NCBI RefSeq assembly: GCF_000687145.1
Contig: NZ_JMFG01000020.1
Coordinates: 1-58,420, forward strand
Reading direction: 5' to 3'
Length of the DNA: 58,420 nucleotides
Source of the DNA: Thermoanaerobaculum aquaticum
GTDB taxonomy: Bacteria > Acidobacteriota > Thermoanaerobaculia > Thermoanaerobaculales > Thermoanaerobaculaceae
The position numbers were made by a program, and so were the translations under genes. The notes below the pieces were generated by a model that was given only the letters and a program-made list of their open reading frames with translations, had not been told where the DNA came from and made no database searches. Every line of letters begins with the position of its first letter. The stretch's first letter is position 1. Of the stretch, positions 1 to 6,755 are shown one piece after another.

Positions 1-990
1 CCCCGCCGCCGGCTCACCCCTCCCCCACGAGCTGAAACCGTTGACAAGCCAATTGGCACGTTTTCCAGTTCGGGTGCGCTGAGCTCCGAAATTTACGCTC
101 ATCTGCACCTGCGCGGTGTCCTGATTCGCACGAATTGGGCGAGCGTCGAGCCGATACCCGGCGTGTTTGACTTTTCATCGCTGGAGTTTCAAATCGCCAG
201 TGTGAAGTCCCACGGGCTGTCATGGTCTCTCGCAGTTGCGGGCGGCGGCGTTGGCAGTCCGACGTGGCTTGTTGATCCGCCAAGTTCCGGCGGATTGGGT
301 GTGCCCTACGTCAGCTACAGCTTTCGTGGCCAACCCGGTTACCGATTGCCGCTGTTTTGGAACCCAATCGTCCAGGATCGGTTGAGGATCCTGCCAAATG
401 CTTTGGCGGCGCAGTACAACCAAGACCCGAGCCTCAAGCTGGTTTACGTCACGCAAATGACGGCCAATGGCATCGAAGGGCATCTTCAAGGAGTAGATAT
501 GGCGGATCTGGTGGATGCTGGCTACTCGGACGCGGTTTGGGTTGAAGCCTGTGAAGACGCTGCCAGGAGTTTTGCGTACGCCTTTAGCGACAAAGCCATC
601 GCCTTCGAGGTGCATGAGGTGAACAGCTCTGCCGCGGTGCCAGCCAAGGTCATCTACGATCTTTGGAACGATCCGAGGTTGGGACACCGCGTTGGTGCCG
701 CCGTGTGGTGGCTTTCCGGCAAGGTGTCGTATCAGCCCGGTCTTATTGCCCAGCTCATGGCTTACCCTGGTGACATCTACGGTCAGGTCATCGGCCGGTC
801 GGACCAAACGACCCGGTTTGAGAAGGGCGACTACACCACCGTATTCACCCAGGCGATGGCACTGGGGATGCGCTCCATTGAGGCGTGGGAGTACGAATTT
901 AAGTACGGTCCGGACGGCGCCAATGGCATTTGGGATAGCATTTTTGCCAGCTACAACGCCCGGGCTGACGCGACGTTCGGCTCCCGTTGA
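1..990 (+). CDS. Glycosidase-like (clan GH-A type) protein, 5' end outside the window
   Basis: The frame is open from base 1 to the TGA at 988-990, so the gene starts left of the window and about 329 residues are visible. The stretch GVLIRTNWASVEPIPGVFDF near the start resembles the strand-beta1 region of GH42/GH5-like TIM-barrel glycosidases, where the protein follows a pattern of the type 'GV.(I/L)R..W..(V/I)EP..G.(Y/F)D(F/W)'. Later segments include aromatic-rich strands such as AVWWLSGKVSYQP and SIEAWEYEFKYG, which suit a sugar-binding barrel. A GTG at 163 lies inside the conserved segment, so it is not the real start. I cannot place the two catalytic glutamates with confidence (E547-region codons and the EAWEYEF segment are candidates). 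The substrate is unknown. No terminator is obvious after the stop. Confidence 0.55.
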   Translation, partial: PRRRLTPPPRAETVDKPIGTFSSSGALSSEIYAHLHLRGVLIRTNWASVEPIPGVFDFSSLEFQIASVKSHGLSWSLAVAGGGVGSPTWLVDPPSSGGLGVPYVSYSFRGQPGYRLPLFWNPIVQDRLRILPNALAAQYNQDPSLKLVYVTQMTANGIEGHLQGVDMADLVDAGYSDAVWVEACEDAARSFAYAFSDKAIAFEVHEVNSSAAVPAKVIYDLWNDPRLGHRVGAAVWWLSGKVSYQPGLIAQLMAYPGDIYGQVIGRSDQTTRFEKGDYTTVFTQAMALGMRSIEAWEYEFKYGPDGANGIWDSIFASYNARADATFGSR

Positions 991-1562
991 CCTTTGTCCT
1001 CGCGGCCAATACCCACTTCAGATGGTAACCTACCAATTCCCATATGCCACGCGTGAAAATCACAGGCGTGTCTTGCACAGCGGTGCTGGACACCGGCAAG
1101 TGGTAGCTTAATCCTGCAAAACCGGTTATTGCCTTTGCTAATGCAAGCAGGACCGCCCCCCCCTGCGTCCTTGACGGCTAGACCCTGGGGTTGTGCCGGA
1201 GATCCCCTGAATTGCCGGGAGGGCGGCGGAAAAACGGTGCTGGTTTGGGATTTACCGCTACCCTTCAGCCTCGAACAGCGGCGTGCGTGGCGTTTAGCAT
1301 GGGGGCATTCTTAGCCGGCGCAGGCCTAAGCTTGCCCGTTTCGCATACCGCCCTTTCTTCCCCGCAACCGCAAAAGGAAATGGGACCTCCCTGTTGCCCA
1401 GGGTGGTGTCAACCTTGGGAGCGGTTCCACCGTCTTTGCAGGTGTGGTGGCACCGGACGCGCAGCCTGCGGGGGTGCCCCAGAGGAGGAAGGAAAAAACA
1501 CCAGCTTTTCGGAAGGAGAGCTGGAAATTACCGGAGCGTACCTCCGGAGAAAGGAGCAGGGA
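991..1562 (+). other. 572-bp non-coding stretch with hairpins ahead of the Spy-like genes
   Basis: No convincing gene is seen. An open frame running into the next gene from 1191 has atypical low-complexity content and no ribosome site. The last 70 bases hold two small inverted repeats: CCAGCT...AGCTGG (about 1502-1525) and CCGGAG-CGTAC-CTCCGG (about 1531-1547). They lie just upstream of a GAAAGGAG ribosome site for the gene at 1563. These could form a structured 5' leader, but I do not recognise a known riboswitch class. Confidence 0.4.
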
Positions 1563-2045
1563 ATGAAAAGACACGGGTTGGCGGTGTTTGGACTTACGTT
1601 GGCGGCAGGATTGGGGGCTCAGGGGCTTGGGGGACCGCCCTTCGATGTACCCCCTGGGCGTTGGTGGGAGCGCCCGGTGGTGGCTGAGGAGTTGGGCCTT
1701 TCTCCAGAGCAAAAGGCCAAGCTGGAACAACTGACCGCCGAGCGGGTGAAGGCCATGATTGACGCCCGGGCAGCGGTGCAAAAAGCGGAAGTGGAACTCC
1801 GGCTTTTGGCAGAAAAGGAGCCCCTGGACGCCCGTAAGGTGCGGGAAGCCTTTGCCGCGTTGCAGCAAGCCCGGCAGCGGTTGGAGGTGGAGCGCTTTGA
1901 GCTGCTTTTGGCCGTGCGGCAAACCCTCACCGGCGAGCAGTGGAGGAAACTCCACACGGTGGTGCGAGAACGCCTTCAAGAACGCCGGGAACGGCGGCAA
2001 GGGCGGGGGGTGGAACCTGGCCCGCACCGTCCGGAGCGTTTTTAA
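1563..2045 (+). CDS. Spy/CpxP-like periplasmic protein (LTxxQ family)
   Basis: This 160-residue protein begins with a short signal-like segment (MKRHGLAVFGLTLAAGLGAQG) and is then almost entirely helical and charged. The segment EELGLSPEQKAKLEQL near residues 40-55 and a second LTGEQWRKL near residue 130 are the paired LTxxQ-type motifs of the Spy/CpxP/ZraP family. In enterobacteria these act as periplasmic chaperones or metal- and envelope-stress sensors. The ATG at 1563 is chosen because AAGGAG lies at the right distance and the signal segment begins there. The longer in-frame extension back to 1191 has no ribosome site and looks non-coding. A second family member follows 21 bases later. 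Which stress it serves cannot be told from the sequence. Confidence 0.7.
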   Translation: MKRHGLAVFGLTLAAGLGAQGLGGPPFDVPPGRWWERPVVAEELGLSPEQKAKLEQLTAERVKAMIDARAAVQKAEVELRLLAEKEPLDARKVREAFAALQQARQRLEVERFELLLAVRQTLTGEQWRKLHTVVRERLQERRERRQGRGVEPGPHRPERF

Positions 2046-2066
2046 CCGAGGAAAGGAGGAACTACC

Positions 2067-2513
2067 ATGAGACGGACGCTTGGTGCAACTTTGGCTTTGC
2101 TTTTCCTGGCATTCCCCGTTGCTGCCCAGGAAAGCGAGGAGCTCCCCTTCCCCCAAGCGCGGGAGGCGGTGGCGCGTTTTCTCCAGCTCACGCCTGAGCA
2201 AGTGACGCAGTGGGAAGCCCTGCTCACCACCCTGCGGGAGACAGTGGCGCCGCTGGAAGAGCAGTTGCGGGGCTTGGAAGGGCAATTGGCTGAGCTCCTA
2301 AAGCAAGAAAACCCCGATGCCGCGGCGGTGGGGGCGTTGGTCATTCAAATCAAAGGGGTGCGAGAAGCCATCGCTCAAGCCCATCGGCAGTACGTGAACG
2401 GCTTTGAGGCCATGCTTACCAGCGAACAAACCGCCAAACTGCGCTTCATTCGCCAAGCGGAAAGGGTGATGCCCCTGATTCCCGCTTTTCGCGCCGTACA
2501 GCTGGTGCGGTAA
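2067..2513 (+). CDS. Second Spy/CpxP-like periplasmic helical protein
   Basis: This 148-residue protein has a clear signal peptide (MRRTLGATLALLFLAFPVAAQ) followed by a helical, Glu/Gln-rich body. LQLTPEQVTQWEALL near residues 40-55 and LTSEQTAKL near residue 117 match the paired LTxxQ pattern of the Spy/CpxP family. It follows the previous family member by 21 bases with an AAAGGAGGA ribosome site. The two are therefore probably co-transcribed and may be paralogues. A strong terminator follows the stop. Alternative: a generic periplasmic coiled-coil protein; the two motifs argue for the Spy-like family. Confidence 0.68.
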   Translation: MRRTLGATLALLFLAFPVAAQESEELPFPQAREAVARFLQLTPEQVTQWEALLTTLRETVAPLEEQLRGLEGQLAELLKQENPDAAAVGALVIQIKGVREAIAQAHRQYVNGFEAMLTSEQTAKLRFIRQAERVMPLIPAFRAVQLVR

Positions 2514-2532
2514 AGCCTCGCCAAAAAGTTCA

Positions 2533-2560
2533 GGCCGGCGCCCAGCGCCGGCCTTTTTTT
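2533..2560 (+). terminator. Intrinsic terminator after the Spy-like pair
   Basis: A perfect 9-bp GC stem (GGCCGGCGC / GCGCCGGCC, loop CCA) is followed by seven T residues. It lies 19 bases after the stop codon of the gene ending at 2513. The porin gene ends just beyond it on the other strand, so it may also act weakly in that direction. Confidence 0.9.
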
Positions 2561-2565
2561 AACGC

Positions 2566-3666
2566 TCAAAAGATCAGCTGGTACTGGGCGCGCAGTTCCC
2601 AAGTTTTTTTCCCGCTCCGTTGGTCCTCCACACGACGCACATCGGCTTGCAGCTTGTGGGCGTGGTGGTTGAAGAAGTAGTTGACCGCTAGGCCTTTTTC
2701 GTAACGGTGGTCTTTTGAGGCAAGGTTGGAGGGCTCCAGCACGGCATAGCGGAGGGCCATTTCCAACTTGGAGGGGAGCAAAAAATAACCCCCTTGCACG
2801 GCAACACCCCGTGACTTTTCGGGCGCGGAGCGCACTGCCACCTGTTCACGCTGAAAGTACTCAGCAAAACCAAAAAAACCTCGCCACACAACGGTGACAT
2901 CGCCGCCCCAGGTTTCTTGCCAAACGTTTAAGGTGGGCACCCCACCTCGGCGGTCGTTGCGCTCGTACTGGCCGGCCAGGGCCAAAAGCGGCTTTGGGCT
3001 GGAAGCAAAATCGCTTTCGCTGTACTTGACTTCGCCCCAGGGTTGCCAGGTGACCCTGGCGTCGTACTGCAGCTTGGAGTTGTCGTTGGTGGTGGCGTTG
3101 CGGCCGGAACCGTTGAAGGCGCCCACGCGCCAATCGAGCTTGCCCCCCAGGGCCAACCCCGAAAGCTGCACGCCAATGTCCCGCCCTCTGGCAAACTCGG
3201 TGGAAACCAGGGAGCGGTCCACAAACTGCTGGCTTCCGGAAGAGGTGAGCTCCTGCCGCCCAAAGGGAACCTTGAACTGGCCGCCCTTGAGCACAAAAAG
3301 CTTTTTTCCGTGGGAAAAATCGTAGGCCACGTTGGCGTCCTCTAGGGGCTTGTCATCGGCCCAGTTGAGTTGCAGCTCAAAGGTCAGGTCCTTGCTATAG
3401 GCCCAACCTTCAAGCTTGGTCTTGAAGCGGCGAATGCGGAAGCTGCCCACGGTGGGCTTGGAGCTCTCATCCGAAAGCGCAAACCTGATCTGCAGGCGGT
3501 TGGAAAGCTCCAGGTGGGCCTTTTCCAGGTCAAAGGATGTCTTTCCGTCCTTCCAGGACACCGAGAATTTAGGCTGCGCCTTGTCGGCTGGAGTGGGGTT
3601 TTGCTGCCCAAACCCCAGCTCGGCAAACACCAGCAAGAGGCAAGCAAACACCCAACGTTTACGCAT
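2566..3666 (-). CDS. Phosphate-selective porin O/P-like outer-membrane protein
   Basis: This 366-residue protein has a signal peptide (MRKRWVFACLLLVFAELGFGQ) and a body of alternating amphipathic strands. It ends in an aromatic (AQYQLIF), the typical C-terminal signal of outer-membrane beta-barrels. Segments such as RRFKTKLEGWAYSKDLTFEL, GGQFKVPFGRQELTSS and VDRSLVSTEFARGRDIGVQL are characteristic of the phosphate-selective porin O/P family (OprP/OprO, PF07396). Trimeric 16-strand porins of this family admit anions or small substrates. Substrate preference cannot be read from the sequence. Upstream, the terminator of the CHRD gene separates it from the TonB operon, so it is probably transcribed on its own. 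Length is slightly short for the family. Confidence 0.8.
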   Translation of the reverse strand: MRKRWVFACLLLVFAELGFGQQNPTPADKAQPKFSVSWKDGKTSFDLEKAHLELSNRLQIRFALSDESSKPTVGSFRIRRFKTKLEGWAYSKDLTFELQLNWADDKPLEDANVAYDFSHGKKLFVLKGGQFKVPFGRQELTSSGSQQFVDRSLVSTEFARGRDIGVQLSGLALGGKLDWRVGAFNGSGRNATTNDNSKLQYDARVTWQPWGEVKYSESDFASSPKPLLALAGQYERNDRRGGVPTLNVWQETWGGDVTVVWRGFFGFAEYFQREQVAVRSAPEKSRGVAVQGGYFLLPSKLEMALRYAVLEPSNLASKDHRYEKGLAVNYFFNHHAHKLQADVRRVEDQRSGKKTWELRAQYQLIF

Positions 3667-3705
3667 CCTTCCTCCCCGCCCTTTCGGGCAAACGCGGCCA
3701 ATTAT

Positions 3706-3730
3706 AAAAAAACCCGGCCTTGCGGCCGGG
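3706..3730 (-). terminator. Intrinsic terminator after the TonB/beta-helix/CHRD operon
   Basis: On the minus strand CCCGGCC / GGCCGGG forms a 7-bp stem with a 4-base loop followed by seven T residues (plus-strand A at 3706-3712). It lies 23 bases after the stop of the CHRD-domain gene. Confidence 0.88.
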
Positions 3731-3753
3731 TGCGAGGCGGGGAGGACTGACTT

Positions 3754-4872
3754 TTAAGACTGCGGCCAGATCGTCACGGCGTCACCGGTGATGTTGTCCA
3801 CCACCGAGCCGAACACCACGGCCGAACCGCCGCTTACGGTAAAGCGCACGAAAAACTCCGATTGGGTGTTCAAGGCAGCCCCAAACAGCTCGCTTACGCC
3901 TTTAATATCGTTAGCCTTGGGAGGCAAGACCACGCTTTTGGCGGCAAGCAACTGGTTATCGCTGGAGTAGGCGGCCAAATGCAGGGTGACGGCGCTGTCG
4001 TTGGGGTTGAAGTAGCCCAGATTGGAGCGGAAACCTTGCCCTGTGGCTGCCGGTTGGTTGGAAAGCCCTAAAAGCACGCCGCTGGTGGACAGGTCCTCCA
4101 AGGAAGTGAGCGTGAAGAACTGGCTGAAGGTTCCCGGCAGGGGAAAAGAAGTGCTGCCGCGCTGGTCGTTAAACACCCGCACTTGCCCCACCAGCGCGCC
4201 GGGGGCTTGAAGGATTGCTGCCCCCCTTCCGGAGGCGGCAAAGAGCGTGCCCAGGGCATCCTGCACCACCCTTTGGCCCCGGGCAGGAACGGTAATTTGC
4301 GCACTTTGGCTTGCCGTGCCGCTGGACGGGAAGTACTGAACGGTCACCGAAAGCTCATTGTTGGTGAGGTTCGCCACCGTCAAATCGGAAAGGAAGTTGG
4401 TCCCCACTTGCCCGGCCACCTTGGCCAACACCGGGGCAATGAGCATGCGGCTGCCGGAAAGCGCTTCCCCTTGCAGTTGCCCGCGGATGGCGCCGGTGGG
4501 TTTGCTGGCGGTTGCCACCTGCAGGTAGTACCCGCCGGGGTTGGCAAGGATGGCGGCTACTTTAGCCTCGGGCACGTTGCTCACGGAGCCGGTGGCGAGG
4601 TTGGAGGTAAAGCTTGCGGCCAAATCTACCTGCACCGTTCCGGTTTGTCCGGGGTAGCCAAGGTAAAGGGTAGCACCGGTGGGCTGGCTTAAGCCGTTGG
4701 TGAGGATGGTGTAGTTCAAGGTTGTGCCTTGAAACTCCAGGGTGGCAAAGCCCGAGGCATTGGGCTCCCCACCACCTACCACCCTGTCACCGGAGAGGCT
4801 CACGGTGAGGGTTTGTGCCCCCAGGGTGGCGGCGGCCAAAAACGCGAGGGCAAAGAACACTTGCTTTTTCAT
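3754..4872 (-). CDS. Secreted CHRD-domain protein with C-terminal beta module
   Basis: The 372-residue product has a signal peptide (MKKQVFFALAFLAAATLGAQ). Residues about 25-135 form a CHRD domain: GFATLEFQGTTLNYTIL, ATLYLGYPGQTG and NPGGYYLQVATASKPTGAIR are hallmark segments (PF07452, named after chordin). The remaining ~230 residues form a beta-rich module beginning FLSDLTVANL and ending VVFGSVVDNITGDAV. The same module occurs at the C-terminus of the subtilase at 16950-19703. The ATG at 4872 is preferred over an upstream start because GGAGGG lies just before it and the signal peptide begins there. It is the last gene of the operon with the beta-helix protein (14-bp gap) and TonB receptor. 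It probably acts in the periplasm or at the cell surface; function unknown. Confidence 0.75.
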   Translation of the reverse strand: MKKQVFFALAFLAAATLGAQTLTVSLSGDRVVGGGEPNASGFATLEFQGTTLNYTILTNGLSQPTGATLYLGYPGQTGTVQVDLAASFTSNLATGSVSNVPEAKVAAILANPGGYYLQVATASKPTGAIRGQLQGEALSGSRMLIAPVLAKVAGQVGTNFLSDLTVANLTNNELSVTVQYFPSSGTASQSAQITVPARGQRVVQDALGTLFAASGRGAAILQAPGALVGQVRVFNDQRGSTSFPLPGTFSQFFTLTSLEDLSTSGVLLGLSNQPAATGQGFRSNLGYFNPNDSAVTLHLAAYSSDNQLLAAKSVVLPPKANDIKGVSELFGAALNTQSEFFVRFTVSGGSAVVFGSVVDNITGDAVTIWPQS

Positions 4873-4886
4873 GGTTTTTCCCTCCT

Positions 4887-6734
4887 TTAGTTGTCGGAAA
4901 AGACGGCCCAACCGGAAAGCACCCAGTTGTCGCCGGGGCAAACCCCACCGATGCAGGAGACGTTGGTGTCAAAAAAGCCGTCGTCAGGCGGGGTTTGCAC
5001 GAAGTTGGCATCCAGGGCCGGTGAGTTGGCCAGCGGCTCCAGGTTGGGGTAAAGCAGCTTGCTGGCGCTCCACGCCCCGAGCTTCAGCTGCGGGTCCACG
5101 TTGCGGTTGAACTTCATGTCCTCAAACAGGAACTTGCGGGTCAAGGCCGGGTTGGCCCCCGATTTGAAGGCAGCGTCGGCAAAGTTGCCGTAAAGGATGG
5201 AGTTGTCGAAGATGAGCTCGGTTCCCGCCAGGTTTTGGCTTTGCGTGCTTTCCACCGTAACCGGAGCGAACTGGCTGCCGGTGATGATGATGTTGTGATA
5301 GGAACCCGCAGCCCCCCGGCGGATGCGGGCGCCGTACAAACCCTTGCCGCCAGCACTTACCGGAGGTGCCACGGCGGTGACGTTGTAAATCTGATAGCGG
5401 GTCCTGGGGGTGAGGTCGAAGTTTTGGGGGTGGTTGTCGGACTCAAAGCCCACGTTGGAGTCGGGCTCGTCGTTGATGGGCGAATCGAGGATCACCACCC
5501 ACTGGATCTTCCCCTGGTAGCCAAGGTCGGTGTCCACGCCATCGTCCGCCGCGGCCACCAGCAAGAGGTGCTTGGCGTTGACGGTGCCGCCGAAAAACTC
5601 GACGCCGTCGTCCTTGTTGTAGAGCACCTGCACGTAGTCAATGACCGTGCCGTCACCAACCCCGGCGAGGGTGAGTCCGTTGATTTCCTGGTTAGCCTCG
5701 ATTTCAAAGCCACCGAACTCCAGGCGCACGTAGCGCAAAACGCCCGAGCTGTCGTGGGGATCGTTGCCGCCAAAGGCGTAATCGGGCTGGGAGGGAAGGC
5801 CTTCCAGGTAAGCCTGGCCGCCCGGTTCGTTGATGGGGGCGTTGCCCAGAACCACCAGGCTGCCCCAGTCCCGCTGTGCCCGCCGACCCACCCGGTTGGG
5901 GGAGGTGAAGATGATGGGGCGCATGGCGGTGCCGTCGGCGATGATCCTGGCGCCGCGGGTGATGAACAGCGTGGCACGGGCGTCCCCGCCGTAAATCACG
6001 GTTCCCGGCTCGATGGTGAGGGTGGCGTTGCGTACCGCCACAAAGTCCCGTAAGCGGTAAGCCTTGCTGGCCTGCCAGGTGGTGTTGGTGGTAATGGCCC
6101 CCGAAACCTCCACGGTTTGGGTGACGAAGCTGTACATGGCGTTGGATTTGGCCAAAACCCTGCGGCCTTCAGCGTCACGGACTTCCATGACGAACTGAAA
6201 CAAGCCCGGGCTGGAAGGTGCGGTGAAGGAGGGTCCCAAGGCACCGTCCAAGCCGAAGCCGTTATCGCTTCCGTCGCTGGCCGAGCCAAAGAGCACGAAG
6301 TCCTCAAGGGCGGGGAGATAAACCGCCATCGGCTCGCTTTCGCTGCCAAAGAGGTCGCGGGGTTGGCTCTGGAAGCTGCCGGTGCGCAGCGAGTAGTACT
6401 CCTTGGCGCCGGTGGTGCGGTCCTGGCGGTAGAGGTAAAGGGTCACCGGCCACACCCAGCCGTTGGGGTAGAGGCTTACCCGCAGCTGGAGCCTTTGCCC
6501 CGGCTCAAAGGTGTAGTAGTTGGTTTCCAGAAGCACGATGGGGTACGCCTGAACATCCTCCGGTGGGGTAAGACTCGTGGCACCGGCTGAAATTTCCGCC
6601 GCTTGCACCCAGCTCACCCCGGGCAGCGTCACACCCCTTTCCAACCCCTCGGGCTGCTGCTGGGGCGGCAGGGCCCAGCCGGTGAGCGCCGAAAGTCCAA
6701 ACGTTGCCAGAAAAAAGCCCAAATACCTACGCAT
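4887..6734 (-). CDS. Secreted right-handed beta-helix protein linked to the TonB receptor
   Basis: This 615-residue protein starts with a signal peptide (MRRYLGFFLATFGLSALTGWA). Residues about 60-200 look like an Ig/beta-sandwich region. From about residue 220 the sequence becomes repetitive beta-helix type: RNATLTIEPGTVIYGG, GARIIADGTAMRPIIFTS, RDWGSLVVLGNAPIN, GVEFFGGTVNAKHLLLVAAA and DDGVDTDLGYQGKIQWVVIL. Asp-rich turns suggest calcium sites. A CxxxxC pair sits near the C-terminus. Such proteins are often encoded beside TonB-dependent receptors, and here the gap to the receptor gene is 21 bp, so co-transcription is very likely. It could be a surface-exposed or periplasmic partner of the receptor; the ligand is unknown. 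No catalytic polysaccharide-lyase motif was recognised. Confidence 0.72.
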   Translation of the reverse strand: MRRYLGFFLATFGLSALTGWALPPQQQPEGLERGVTLPGVSWVQAAEISAGATSLTPPEDVQAYPIVLLETNYYTFEPGQRLQLRVSLYPNGWVWPVTLYLYRQDRTTGAKEYYSLRTGSFQSQPRDLFGSESEPMAVYLPALEDFVLFGSASDGSDNGFGLDGALGPSFTAPSSPGLFQFVMEVRDAEGRRVLAKSNAMYSFVTQTVEVSGAITTNTTWQASKAYRLRDFVAVRNATLTIEPGTVIYGGDARATLFITRGARIIADGTAMRPIIFTSPNRVGRRAQRDWGSLVVLGNAPINEPGGQAYLEGLPSQPDYAFGGNDPHDSSGVLRYVRLEFGGFEIEANQEINGLTLAGVGDGTVIDYVQVLYNKDDGVEFFGGTVNAKHLLLVAAADDGVDTDLGYQGKIQWVVILDSPINDEPDSNVGFESDNHPQNFDLTPRTRYQIYNVTAVAPPVSAGGKGLYGARIRRGAAGSYHNIIITGSQFAPVTVESTQSQNLAGTELIFDNSILYGNFADAAFKSGANPALTRKFLFEDMKFNRNVDPQLKLGAWSASKLLYPNLEPLANSPALDANFVQTPPDDGFFDTNVSCIGGVCPGDNWVLSGWAVFSDN

Positions 6735-6755
6735 GACTGCCCTCCTTTCTGAGGT

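Noticed and set aside
1326-2285. 319-codon minus-strand frame over the Spy-like genes
   Set aside because: Shadow of two genes with signal peptides and LTxxQ motifs; translation is Pro/Leu/His-rich and lacks a ribosome site.
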